Part shown: positions 30,301-45,300 of the stretch, in pieces
Position numbering within the stretch: the first letter of the stretch is position 1
Layout: every line of letters begins with the position of its first letter
From: Serripes groenlandicus
Taxonomy: Eukaryota; Mollusca; Bivalvia; Cardiida; Cardiidae
Assembly (NCBI GenBank): GCA_031761405.1
Contig: JASEVX010000001.1
Location: 42,107,359 to 42,171,358 of the forward strand
DNA length: 64,000 nt
Reading direction: 5' to 3'
The notes under the pieces: model-generated
What the model was told of the DNA's origin: nothing
What the model saw: the letters and a program-made list of their open reading frames with translations, nothing else
The model's database searches: none
Program-made: the position numbers and the translations under genes

Positions 30301-33300
30301 TTTGATCCTTTTCTTGTATAAAGAAAATAAATCAGGAAGGACAAAAGATTGAGAAAATAAAAACGAGCAGCGACCCTTAATTAAAATATTTCCAGTTCAG
30401 AAATCACTAAAGATCCACAATGTATATTGTAATCATGCTGATAAATGAAAGACAATCGAAAGCATGCTAGAGTTATGTTTCTTTTTGCACTGCACATCTG
30501 TAGCTCTGAGTTCCCTATACACCAAGTTTTAAATTGATACATTAGACATCTATTGAGACAATAACCGAAGAAATGAAAAAATGAGTTTACACCTAAAAAA
30601 CCAGATCAGATTTGTGTTCAAAATATTGTATCGATCTCCTAATCCCAATGTATACGTGTGACGACTTTGAAATGGATCCGCGAAACAGAAACAAAGTTTT
30701 GACCCATTAATGCAAATCGTAACGGACAGACGGACGGATGATGAACACAAAGACGGACAGACAGTCAGTCGCTCCGGACAAAGTACACAGCTTGTGGAAG
30801 CATCCACTTACGAATAAGGGTATTTCACGGAACGCATGTGTTGCATGCGAAAGTCATATAATAAGTGAGAACAATTTCTACTTTTGCCACAATGGTTTCA
30901 ACTCCTTTCAATAATTGTATTTACAGTGATTTGCACATTTCTCTATATAAGTCGACTGTTGTAAACTAATGGGGTCACAGCACGGTCAACGTTACCTAAC
31001 ACCACGGACATTGAGGACAATCATAGTTCAGAGTGTGTTTCACGCGTTGGAACTATTTTGTCTCATTAATTAATGCAAGCGGAGGGTTTATCGTGATTCG
31101 GTCGAACCAATGAAATCGTTGAAAAGGCAGATTATAACCAATCAAAACTCGATTTTGGCGTAGGAATCCAATGGTGTGGACTGTGGTTGCAGCCGTAATC
31201 CGACTTTTCGAAAGCAGCCTGAGTATGGGATAGTGGCGAAACGCCCCTATCCCAACAAGAGTACCGCAAATGGTGTATAATACGCCCGTCAGGAACTTCT
31301 TTGTAACTCATGCAGAATTTGACAAATATTCTAAGTCCAAAAAGGGGCATAACTCATTCAAAAATTTACGAAATTTGAGGAAATGTGAACTTGATCTGTG
31401 ACACTTGATTACAAAGCCATATACATAATTTCAGCTCAATACATCAAAGCATGTAGAAAAAAAGTGCGGAAAACAAATATTCTAAGTCCAAAAAGGGGCA
31501 TAACTCATTCAAAAATTGACGAAATCCAAGGAAATGTGAACTTGATCTGTGACACTTGATTACAAAGCCATATACATAATTTCAGCTCAATAGCTCAAAG
31601 CATGTAGAAAAAAAGTGCGGAAAACAAATATTCTATGTCCAAAAAGGGGCATAACTCATTAAAAAATTGACGAAATCCCAGGAAATATGAACTTGATCTG
31701 TGACACATCACTACAAAGCTGTATACAAAATTTTCAGCTCAATAGCTCAAAGTATGTAAGAAAAAAGTGCGGAAAACCCGAACGGACGGACGGACATGAC
31801 CATACCATAATACGTACCGTTTTTAAGAAACGGTCGTATAACAAGAGGCCCATGAGGGCCTATGCTCTATGGTTCTTTTCAATCCAGAGTATGTATGTAT
31901 GGTGAAGATCGGATAGTAAATGGAGGCTCTTTTGTGTTCACAAGCTGTATTATAGCAATTTTTACAATTTCATGGACCATAATCCAGTCTTGCATGGACG
32001 GATCTGGCTGATTTTCAAAAGGAACCAAGCTCTCATCAATATTTAACTACTATCTAAGTTTGGTGAAGATCAGATAGTAAATGGAGCCTCTATTGTGTTC
32101 ACATGCTCAATTATAGCAATTTGGACAATTTCAAGGGCCATAATCCAGTCTTGCATGGGCGGATCTGGCTGGTTTACGAAAGGAACTGAGCTCTCATGGA
32201 TATCTAACTACTGTATAAGTTTGGTTGAGATACAATCAAAAGTGAAGACTGTATCGTGTTAACAAGCTCTTTTATAGCAATTTTGACCATTTCAAGGGCC
32301 ATAATCCAGTCATGCATGGGCGGATCTGGCTGGTTTTCGAAAGGAACCGAGCTCTCATGGATATCTAACTACTGTATAAGTTTATTTGAGATACAATCAA
32401 AAGTGAAGACTATCGTGTTAACAAGGAATTGTTTACGGACGGACGGACGCACGCACGACGGACAAATCGCCACGACATAAGCCCTTCTGGCCTTTGGCCA
32501 GTAGAGCTAAAAACTGGAACAAGCTCACTCATGTAAAAATAATATTAAATAATAAAGAGCCACCACTCCTATGAATTTTCACCAACATCTCTTAGCAGGA
32601 GAAGCAATTCACACTGCAGCACAAAACTTTTAAATCATCTATTTGAAAACATCAAAAAGTCTCAAAATATGCAAGCAAAATTATTGAATACATCTGAATA
32701 AATTTGGTAAAAGGAGAAATTGCTCATAATAAGCAATTTCTCATTTATTCACAATGTTTTTCAAAATGCAATTGCAAGTGGGAATGGGTTAAAGAGCAGA
32801 AAATAATTTCCTATAATTCAATATGGTGAAAGAATTCTTCTTTTTAACTGAATTCATTTATCATACTTAAATGTGCTTGTTTTTTAGAAAATCCATCTCA
32901 ATGTATAGAAAAAAAACAAGGAATACAGTCATGTATTAGCAAAATAGCATTTAAATTACCCAACACTTATAATCATTCTATATAAAAATGATTACCGTTA
33001 TCCAAAAATAAAACTGAAGATTGAAAGGGTTTATTTCATAAAAATCTTAAGTAAGATAAGTTAATTACTCATAATTCATAAAGAAACTGTAGTCATCGGC
33101 AAATAATATAATCCAAAATATGTATTGCATAGCAATAATTCATGATTATTACTCTTACCAAGTTTCATTATATTGAAAATTGATGATGCAAATTGCTGCA
33201 CTATGTTCGTATCAAGTCTGAAAGGATTGACAAATAGACATTCATATTCCAGTAAACCTCCAAACAAATTCATTCAATTAAACCCTTTTCCACATACAAA

Positions 33301-36300
33301 CCTGCTTTTGCCACAATGATTACCACTATTTTCTACTTTTTTACTTTCATTTATAGTGATTTCGATAACATTGCCAAGATGTTTTCAAAGTTGTCTGCTG
33401 CCGACTTGTTGTATGTGGGAAAGAGTTAAATCACAGTTGTGTGGCAATGTTCTTATGTATGTAAACTTCAGTTCAAGCGCATGAAAACTTACAAACCTTC
33501 AGAAAAGAACTTAATTGCATACAGTTTTGATAGCTCATCCAGTAAACAAAAAATGCAGCTGTCAGAATTCCATTTCCAACCTTTTAACAATTGTAAGACA
33601 ATTGCTTATTAGATTTGTACATCTTGGTTAATCCTTTACCACAAACAACCAATATGAAGCTGACATTGACTTGACACCAAAATATGAAAGTATAGCATTG
33701 AAAAGTAAAAGTGTTAATCCCTCTTTTTCAGAAATGTTTCAAAGTGTAACGACCATAGAAGTGAGTCATGACACAGTTACATATCAGCACACTGTAGATT
33801 CTACTTAACTGTTTACCCCATACAACAAGTCTGCAGCAGACGTCTTTGAAAACATCTATACAAAAACTACAGAAACTCTCTATAAATGTGTAAGTATAAA
33901 TCATTGAATAGGGTTGAAACCATTGTGGCAAATGGAGAAAATGCTCATTATGAGCAAATTCTCTTTTTGTGTCACAGTGTTTTCAAAAGCTGTCTGCTGC
34001 AGGTGTGTTAAAATACATCTGCATATGGAAAATTAATTGAAACTTTGTTGGTTTTTTAGATCTTACAAACTTTTTATCTGATGAACAGAATGGAAAACCT
34101 TATAATATGATTTTAATAAGAATAGAAAATATTTAAAGTTAAGGAGAAATAGGAGAAATTGCTAATACATGCGGAATTACAAACAATTTCTCATTTCCCA
34201 AAAATTATTTAAAAAATAATTATCTTCAAAAGTTTCAAGGGCAGTGAATGTGTTAAAGCAAAATTACGACATTTGTATAGACATTTTATGTATTGGTGAT
34301 ATTAAAATTACATTAAAAGCGCTTAAGTGGCAAATAATTAAAATCTTTAGACTTTTTACTGTATAACAATAACATGTAGTGTGCCAAAACTCCTGTTGGT
34401 TGTAAAACATTATCCTTGCCAAAAAGTGCAAGACATAGGATTCTTAACACAAACTAGAACTTTATTGAAATTCTGTAACTATTAACCAAGAACTTAACAA
34501 CTAGAAAACATTTTGAGTGATTAAAGATTCCACATTTAATAAAACAGAACTGCTGCAGTGCCAGTTGTTGCATTTAAACATCAATAATGCAATTGAAAAG
34601 CAATCAAAACTATCTGGAGAAAACCCCAATCTTTAAATTTTAGTCATTTCCCAAAACAACTCATCAAATCTGTAAGTACTTGCATATGATTATATTCACT
34701 ACAGCCTTATAATAAACGGTTAAAACCTTTCCCACCTATAACAAATCTGCAGCAGATGCCTTTGAAAACAGCTACACAATAATATGGAAAATCTCAATTC
34801 ATGAAAATATTATGAGAAGTAGTTTGCTGTAAATGTGTCTGTAGATTCTTAAAGTTGAACAGAGCATACCTTTCATTTAATTAGAGAGGATTTAATCAAT
34901 TAAGTTGTTCAACCTTTTCCCACAGGCAGATATATTTTGAGATGTCTGCTGCATACAAATCTGAAAATATTGTAGCAAAAGGAGATAATAATTAGAAATT
35001 TCTCAATTAGTCACAATGTCTTCAACTCTTTTAAATAGTTGTACCTTTCATTTAGAAAAGTTGTTTTCATATTTTGCCTGGATGTTTTCAAATTCATATG
35101 CTGTAGATTAAATGATTAAACACAGGAAATAACATTATCACATAAAGCCCTCTCGGGGAGTGTCTAAATCCCATTACATAAATATCATATGACACGGCTA
35201 GTTTGGTTTCCAGTCCTATTTCGCTCAAGTCTTTGTTACAACGCGGAAACCAAACTATAAAAATGACGTCACGTCAGCAGTTTGATGTAATAGCATTAGT
35301 CACTTTGGCGCCAAAACCAGCAAATTTCATGTTCATTTTTTAGAAATAAGCCTCATAAATCAATTTATGTGATAAATAGATACAAAATGTATCTCTTACA
35401 TGTTTATTTATTATCACTTTTAATTTAACTCGTTAACTAAGCTGAATATAAAGAACGCCAAGGCTCACGGCATATCATCTAAGCAAACTTGTTTATTAAA
35501 AGTGATAATAAATAAACACTCATGAAATAACATCTGTATATATACTCTTGTACATGGTTATAGGGATCCATAAAGGAGAAAAGGCATTTGGTAACATAAA
35601 GCAAACATGTGTTAATCAGTAAATAAAAGTGCTGTTGATGATCAATTTTACATATTATCCTATGAAAATAGCTGTATATCTATTTGATTTGTGTTTAATT
35701 CCACTCTCAACAGTAGTTCAATTATACAACTGCCTTTCCTGTGTTAACCTTTTCCCATATACAGACGCTTTCTAACGACTTTGCAGCAGACGACTTCAAA
35801 ACGAGCAATTTCTCCTTTTGCCACAATTTGTTCAACTTTTTTCAATAATTATGCCTTCATTTATGGGCATTTTCCATGTTTTTGCAAAGATGTTTTCAAA
35901 GTCATCTGCTGCAGATTTGCTGAATGTTTGAAAGGGTTATATCACTGCATTTCCTGTGTAAAATACTAGAAACATTTTCACAAATAAAATGACCAAGAGT
36001 CAAACTATTAAAGAAAAAGTTATACAACCTTTAAAACTGATGCATTTTGAGGCATGTGAAGCTGACAATTTTTAAGGAGAAATGATGAACAATTTCTCCT
36101 TTTGCCATAATGTTTTCAACACTATTTTCCATATATGTGAAAACATTGTTGCAAAAGGAGAAATTGCTCATCAAGAGCAATTTCTACTTTTGCCAAAATG
36201 TTTTCGACTCTATTTTATAGCTCTACATTTATTCAGAGATTTTCCACATTTTTGTCTAGATGTTTTCTAAGTTGTCTGCTGAAGATTTATTGTATGTGGG

Positions 36301-39300
36301 AAAGGTTTAAGAGGCGCTCTGGACAAGGCAAGAATGGCTTGACAAGTCAGGTAATACTTTATCCTATGCTTATGAGGAATGGGGTGTATAAACAATAAAC
36401 ACTGCAGAGGAAGAAAAGAAAACTAATAAAACATCAACATATTTGATTAATTACAAATGTCATACTTGCAACACAGGAAACAACCCTGCATCAGTCTTCT
36501 GTTTACAGTAAAAACAGTCCAATCTGCCAGCTATTCTTGACAGAATGTTATATTTTCTGCCAAGTGAGAAAATATTTTGAATACGAAGTCTGCATTATCA
36601 TAGTGACTGCTTACACACAGAACAAAACTTTTCTATTAATCCTTTCCTGCAAATGCTTTTTGATGCCTAATTTTGAAAACATTGTGACAAATTGAGCATG
36701 TTCTCTCTCTGCCAGAATGTTTTCAACTCTTAACCCTTTCCCACATACAGCAAATCCGCAGCGGATGACTTTGAAAATGTATACTCAAAAAAATGGAAAA
36801 TCTCTATAATTGTAGGTATAATTACTATAAAAAGTTGAAAAGATTGTGGCAACAGGAGAAATTGCTTGTTTTGAGCAATTTCTCCTTTTGTCACAATGTT
36901 TTCAAAAGTCGTCTGCTGCAGATGCGTCAAAATGCGTCTATAGGTGGGAATGGGTTAAGCATTAATATTTTCATCTACAGAGACTTTCCAAATTTGTAAC
37001 TTGATATTTTTAAAGTCCTCTGCTGTAGATTTGTTGTATGTGTTGAAGGAATAAAAAGTAGCTTTTCTACTCAAGCAATGGGGACCACCAGTTCAGCATT
37101 CATATCTCCAAGACATCGAAAACAATTAAAATCACTGATTTCTCAAAAAAAATTGCATCAAATAAATAACCCCATATATTCATTGGTATTATTTAGCAAG
37201 ATAACATTTACTCTTCACAAAGAACTTTGATGCCCATGAAGCAGATCATAGATTTCTTTTGAAAGCATTAAGGGAAAAGGAGAAATTATGCAAAACTGGC
37301 CAAGTACTCCTTTTCTACAATCCTCATATGTTTTCAAAGCAGATACCTTTTAAGTGGCAATAATACCAAATACATCCACTCCCCAGTTGATCAACAGTGT
37401 TTTGTCTGCCTATATGTCTGTCTGTCTGTCACAGAAATCGTTAAAATCATTTTAATAATAACACTCAAATACCTTTGTTGGTTTGGGTTAATAAAGTTTA
37501 TGTTTCATTGTAGCTATATAGTCCTTAAAGGAAGACAGGAGGACTATGATGATTATAACCTGATTTAACCCTTTCCCTCATATATATGCTTTCTGATGCT
37601 CTGCACATGGCAACAAAGAAGAAATTGCTCAAAACAAGCAATTTATCCTTTGGTCACCATGTTTTCAACTCTATTTAATTACTGTACATTCATTTGAAGG
37701 GCATGTCCAATTTTTTCGGATAAGTTTTCAAAGTCGTCTGCTGCAGAGTTGTTGTTTGTGGAAAAGAGTTAACACAACTTCAACAGAAGTTACATACTTC
37801 TATGTAGAAATATTATGAAAGACAGTACTTTCTTGAGTTGTTGTTAAAATCATTTTTCTATTTTTTAGCTCTGGTGGCCATCTTCTGCAGGGGTGCAAAA
37901 CAGTTTCGACAATTTTGGTAGAGAACCACCTAAGGAACACCGCTGTGAAATTATTTTGAAATTGGCTAGGGAGAAGTTGTTTGAAGGAAAATATAAACAG
38001 ATAGATGGGAGAGCTTTTGATGATGATGTTGAATGGTGTGTGATCACATTAGCTCACCCTTATTACTTCATGCTTAGGTGACCTAAAAACGTGTTCACTT
38101 GAAATGCTTGTTTGTCTCTAGCTACTATCCTTTAAGAATAATGATAAGGATCACACACAAAACAATATCATTGGACTGCCATGGACTGCAACCATTGTTT
38201 ATTACATGTTTTTTCAACAAACGGCCATGCTATGACAAAAATAAGTGTGGCCTATCCTTGAAGGGCATGCATGTATTGAGCTGTCTTGCTCTCCTATGTT
38301 TGCATTAGAGATCTTTAAAATGATTCAAACACTATTTAAGTGTTGCCAAAAAAGGTAACAAACAATAACGATCCAAATTATTTAAACTTTCATGCAATAT
38401 AAACCCAGCACCAGTCAATAAAGTCTGAAAATATGTAAGATATAATCAAGCCATATGAAAATAAAAGGGCTATAAGATATGGACCAATATGACAACAACC
38501 TGCTTTCAGGAAAGGCCAACAAAGATCCAAACAACGTGTACTGCCTGAGAATGAATAGGATAAAAATTAAACTTTGATAGTAAGCAAAACTTATATCCAT
38601 ATGCATATATATTTATATCATTATGTAAATTAAATAACTATGTTCAACTTCCTTTTTTGTTCCCTTGTACATTGATTATCAGCAATTATCTTATCAAAAA
38701 TATGTCAAGCAAACAAAGAGTTTTAATCATTTTCAATTTGTTATATGTTCTTTCTCTGTTTTTATGACAAACCAGTATTTATTCTTAATAGTTGAAAAAT
38801 AAATTATCATTCAAATGAGAAAAATTTAACTTAAAATATACTACACAAGAAAATGAATGAAATTAATAAAAACAAAAATGCAAACAAATCATACTCTTAC
38901 AGTTGAAGCCGCACTATTCAGACATAAACCCAATACAACTTAGATATTAGAGGGATGTTTTTTGCTGATGTACAACAAGTAATAGCTGTTTAAACTTTTG
39001 GGTATGAACTTTACCAATATAAGTAGATAATAATGTAGAGAATATTTGTACCAATGTTTTTCAAGTCTGTATGCACAGCCAAGTTACAAACTAAATTCCA
39101 ATTGAACCAATTTTTCTTACATGAGAACAGCGCTTATCCATTTCTAACTCCGATACAGAGCACTTTTCGGGCTTCTGCAACAAAAGACGTGACGAGACAT
39201 TGTTTGAATAGGAGAAATATCTAAATAAGAGAAAGATGTTTTTTAACCCTATTCTTGATGTAACCTTTTTTCGTGATGTTTTCAAATCAGATGGTCAGGA

Positions 39301-42300
39301 ACAGATAGATAAAACAAATAGCTGGTTAACATTGAAATATTGATTGTTGATGGAATGTTAATAAGTAACCATACTTTATTAAGAGCAATTTGTAATTTCA
39401 AAAGCTGTGATCTGTAGAAGCATCAAATGATTTATTAAGGAAGTGTAATCCTTTTTCTACATAAAACAAATCTGAATCAGACAACTTTGAAATCATAAAG
39501 TTAAAATGTGGATTATATCTTTAAATAAAAGAAAAATTATTTAATATTGTTGAAAATATTGTGGCAAAAGGTGAAATTGTGAATGATTTTGCCACACTGT
39601 TTTCAAAGGTTAGCTGGATACTTGGCGCCACATGTGAGAAAGGGGGGTTAAGTCATGAAACAGATGTAATTTGACCTTCTTTAGTACCGGAAGGTTTAAC
39701 CTTCAGATTGTGTTAACCATTGGAACATTAATAACAAGAGCTGTCCATAAGACAGTGCACTGAACTATTCCACCGCAGAACTTTTGACAATAGACTAACA
39801 GCTCAAAACGCTGATACAACAAATAATTTCAGTCAACAACATTATTCCATTTATGTAATTTCTAAGTTTTACAGGTCATCAATATGTTCACATAAGGGCA
39901 GTCACAAGCATTGGATAACTATATACAACTATAAACAACTATAATAAGTGAGTTATTAACGAAACACAAGTGTATGTATCAAATTAACTGTATTACATAT
40001 ATGTGATAGTTAGGAAGATTTGTATAAAGTCTCAATACAAAATATTAAGTAGTTACTCACATATGGACAATGAAATTGCATGGAAAAATTTAAACCAGTG
40101 TTTCTAAGTCAAATAATAAAGAGCCATAATTTGCATTATATGCAAGATAGAGTTATCTAACTTGATTATTTACAAAGGTGTGATGGTTGAGAAGGGTTAT
40201 TTGAAAGTTCAATGCAATGCATCTAGTAGTTACTGAGATATGTACTCTTCATTTAGTTGTATGCAAAACTTTAACCAGAATTTCTAAGTCAAGAAAGAGC
40301 CATAATTTGCAGGATAGTTATCTAACTTGATTATTTACATAGGTATAATGGTTGGGAAGCATTGAAGAAAGTTTCAAAGCAATGCACCTAGTAGTCATCA
40401 AGCTATGGTGACATATATGTACATGCATGCAAAACCTTAACCAAGGAGTAACGCCGACGCCAGGGTGAGTACCATAGCTCTCATATTCGCCAAATAGTCA
40501 AGCTAAAAATCAATTATTGTGTTTAAAAATCTGTTCAAGCTCTGAGATACCCATCTTAATCCTTTCCACATATCTGTACCACACAACTGCAGCACATTAC
40601 TTTTGAAAAGGGTTAAATGTAAACAGTACAAACTATCACTGAAGATGATAAATACCCCCAAAACAGCACCTTGATCTACACCATAACTTAATAAGTAAAA
40701 GGGCCATAACTCTGTAAAATAACATGCAATTGTAAGACATTTAGGATATGCAAATCTCCTCTTGGTATAGAAGCTTCATGTAAAATTTTATTGAATTCAA
40801 CCCAGTGGTTTGTAAGAAATAGGCCAGACAAAATATGGCTTCCGGCTGACTGAACGACCAACAGACACAGTGACTCCTATATACAACCTCTTCTTCGAAG
40901 GGGGTATAATAATTTTTGCAAGAAGAAACTGTTACTGTGAGGTGTAACGATTAATTTTTGTTGAAAGATGCAACATTAAAATGCTTTGAACAAAGATGTT
41001 AATCCAAGGGCAATAACCTAAATTTACAAATAGCACTTTGTATGATGGATTAACACCTCGTTGAGGATTTTTGAACAAGAGGCCCAAAAGAGCCAGCCTT
41101 GCTCTACTGCATTGGGCAAAAATGTAAACACTATAGCAATATGAGGAAAAACAGCCCCACCCCCTTGTGGCCATGTTTTTCAACCAATAAACATGGTTTA
41201 AAGGTATCTGAAAGAGGGTTACCCAAGGATCATTTCTACAACAATATTTGAAAATCAGTCAATTGCTTTCATCAGAGACGATTTTTAAAGATTTTACTAA
41301 AGCCATAAAAGGCAAAACAGCCCTGCCCATCATCATGACATATAAAAATCACATACATGGTCCCAAGGAACATTTCTACCAAATAACTTGAAACTTAGCT
41401 TCATCATTTCTGATGAGAAGACTTTGAGGTTTTCACTTTAGCCATATTAGGCAAAATAGCCTGCCCCCTGGTAGTCATGTTTTTTTACCAATCAACATGG
41501 CTTAAAGGAATCTGATAGAGGGTCATCAAAGGTTTACTACCAAATTATTTGAAAATCGGCAAGCCTCTTTCGGCAGAAGATTTTTAAAGTTTGTCTATCT
41601 CTTGCAATTGAAACCGGAATTGTGCATGGATCCATAACATTTGAAGGAATTGAAGAGGTCATTGAGAGGATGCTTCCTATGAAGTTCCATCACAATTGGC
41701 CGAGTGGTTACAGAGAAGTAGTTGTTTAAACTAAAACGGACCCATGACGGACAATTGGCCAAGACACAACCTAGAATGGCTTTCAGCCTGTGGAGCTAAA
41801 AATAAAGATAAGTAACTCATTAACTAAGAAATACATTTTAGATTACTCATATATTATCATTTTAAAAGAAATGTGCCTTGCCCAAGGGCACTCCACCATG
41901 ACCACAGCTGTGGATCGAACCTGACACGCCCAATTCCAACACTTGCCAATATATCAATAAGTTAAACAATGAAGGACAGATGACGGAGAAATGTTCCCTT
42001 TGTCTTTCCTTGCCTTGGCAGGCTACAATAAAAGATGAATTTTCTCATTATGAGCAATGACAGTTATTCCCACTATGTTTTCAAATGTTATCTGCTTCTG
42101 AAGCATAATTTATTGTCTTCTTTCTTGGAAAAGGGGCATATACTTTGGTACTTAAGTATTTATAAATCTGTATTGGAGAATCAGTAAGATTTTTGGTATT
42201 CTTTCAAATAGTTCTTAAACAAGCACTGCCTTTATATACGCCTCATGCCCTAAACCTTCATGCAAATAAGATTCAAAACAAGAGGGATTATGGTTGCTGT

Positions 42301-45300
42301 TGATCACTAACCTGCATATCACCAATTATAAGTAGTTTTGGGTGGTGTTAATGAACTTCACCTGTGTGATCCCAGATCCAATCCAAATATTGGACTTGGT
42401 GCGAGTTAACGGACCATGTCACAGAATGACATGCCAAAGTGAAACTCTAGTTAGTTAGCAGAAAATTATTTCTTTTTTTAATTACATAGACCTTGCCCCT
42501 GAACAAAGTGACTAAAAATACAATTTCAAACAAGGACTTGACTTTTATTTTTTAAATAAATAACCTTGACCTGAGAGACCCCAAACACAATCAAAAGTGT
42601 GAGCTATCTATCCATGAATCTTTCACACAGAATGACATGCCAAACACAAGTTATAAAGATGGTTTTTTGACCCTGAACTGTGTGACTGATATAGAAATCC
42701 AAACAAGGACTTTATGTGAGCTATATATTCAATCGAACCAATAGTTTTCAAAAAGTTTTTTTGAAATTCGCTCTGTAGCCGTTTAAGACAAAACACAATC
42801 ACACCCCAATCTCCCACCTTAAACAGCTGTCATGGTTTTTTTTCATTAGTCAATCTGGCTTGAAGGAACATGGCCGAGGACCACCCTAGAATTACTTCTA
42901 TGAAATTGTTTCTAAACTAGAGATTGCTTTTTTGAAAAAGCGCTTGTCTCCCCATTTGTGTGGTCGTAGGGGAGGAAAAGAAATGATGGAGATGAATTTT
43001 TTAGTTTTGGACTGGAGATGAAACAACAGTGACAATCCTCAGTTATTGAGCGGAAACCATTTTTCAGCTGAGGGTTACCATGACCTTGGTCTTTGACCTA
43101 GTGACCTCAAAATGAATAGGGGCCATGTGCTGCTGGTGACCAACCTGCACACCAAGTATGAAGGTCCTGGGCCCAAGCAATCTTCAGTTATTGAGCGGAA
43201 ACCATTTCTCAGCTAAATGTCACCGTGACCTTGACCTTTGACCTACTGACACTAAAATCAATAGGGGTCATCTACAGGTTAGGACCAAGCTGCACACCAA
43301 GTATGAAGTTCCTCAACATAAGCATTCTTTAGTTATTGGTTAGGACCTACCTGCACACCAGGTATGAAGTTCCTCAACATAAGCATTCTTTAGTTATTGA
43401 GAGGAAACCATCTTTCAGCTGAAGGTTACCATGACCTTGACCTTTAAGCTAGTGACCTTAAAATCAATAGGGGTCATCTTCTGGTGGTGACCAACCTGCA
43501 CACCAAGTATTAACTTCCATGGCCAAAGCATTCTACAGTTATTAAGGAAAAACAATGTTTCAGCTCATTGTCACTGTGACCTTTCAGAAAGCTCAAGGTC
43601 ACTGTGACCTTGACTTTGACCTCAAAATTAATAGGGTCTTCTACTGGGCATGGCAAACCTGCATACCAAGTATGGAGTTCCTCGGCCCAAGCGTTCTTCA
43701 GTTATTGAGCAGAAACCATTTTACCTCACAAGGTCACCATGACCTTGACCTTTGACCTTCTGACACCAAAATCAATAGGAGTCATCTACTGGTCATGAAC
43801 AACCTGCATACCAAGTATGAAGATCCTATGCCCAAGCGTTCTTCAGTTATTGAGCGGAAACAAGTGTAACGGATGTGACCTTGACCACTGTGACCTCGAC
43901 CTTTGACCTAGTGACCTTAAAATTAATGGGGGTCATTTGCTGGTGGTGACCAACCTGCACATCAAGTATGAAGTTCCTGGGCCCAGGCAAAAACTATTTA
44001 TCAGCTCATTGTCACTGTGACCTTGACTTTAGACGTACTGACCTCAAAATCAATAGGGGTCTTCTACTAGGCATGGCCAACCTGCATACCAAGTATGGAG
44101 TTCCTCAGCCAAAGCGTTCTTTAGTTATTGAGCGGAAACCATTTTTTACCTCACAAGGTTACCATGACCTTGACCTTTTTGACCTTCTGTTATCAAAATC
44201 AATAGGGGTCAGCTACTGGTCATGACCAACCTGCATACCAAGTATGAAGTTCCTACGCCCAAGCGTTCTTCAGTTATTGAGCGGAAACAAGTGTGACAGA
44301 CGGAAGGACGGACGGACGGACGGAACGGGCAAAAACAATATGTCACCCCCATGTAATGGGGGAGAGATAATAAATGACTAACTTAGATTAAATTATTTCA
44401 GTAATATTGATGTCAATGAATGACATGTTTCTGAACTTCTATGCAAGGATGTGTAATCATATAAACTCACCATGAGCATACAATGCTAAATCTATTTCAA
44501 TGATGGACATAATGCAGCCTCCAAACTTTAGTAGATTCTACCACCAAGCATTAAAGAATATCAAAATCCTGAAGAAAAGGTATTCATAGAATTGCTTAAC
44601 AATCAATACATCTTTTCTTTAGGTTTTCCAAGATAATTATTTGCAAAGTTAATAAAGCACCCCATGTCAGGTTATGCATAAAATAAAAGAAATCTAACAA
44701 TAAGCAAATAACAGAACTAAAATCCAATTAAAAAACTGGCTAATGTTACACAAGCAAATTAGACCATGCTTTTATCTTGGTGAATGTGTGTACATACCAA
44801 AAGCCTTGTGGTTTATATCAGGAAGTGCCATTATTACATTCCCAAGACTGTGAGAACTTTTATCGGTAGCAGACATCGAACTTCTACACATTAGTCCTAA
44901 TTAATGCACAAAATACCATAAAGGAGGAATTATTAATAACAGCCCTTTAGTCACAAATTATGATTACATCCATATTCTCAACTCAAGTCAAATCAGTTTA
45001 TCTTGTTAGACATTATAATAATAATATCAATAATATTAATGACCATAATCAACAGATTAGTGAAATATGTAAGAATACATGTACAAAATATCTAAATCCA
45101 TCACCCTTATTTTGTACTTGTTAGATTTTAAAGACAGAATGTAAAATGGCGGAATGACTTTAACCCTTTCCAACATACAGCAAATCTGCAGCTGACAATT
45201 TGGTAAACATATCAACCTGAAAAGTCTCCATAAATGGGAGTTTAATTATTGAATAGGGCTGAAAACATTGAGGCAAAAGGAAAAATTGCTCACAATGAGC

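Noticed and set aside
42915..44372. CRISPR-like regular array of about 150-bp repeats
   Set aside because: Units are contiguous with no unique spacers, the genome is eukaryotic, and the ends are those of a mobile element.
44884..44885. Alternative exon 9 acceptor at GTGTAG|AAG
   Set aside because: It leaves the wrong phase after exon 8 and leads to a stop codon; the acceptor 12 bases upstream keeps the frame open.
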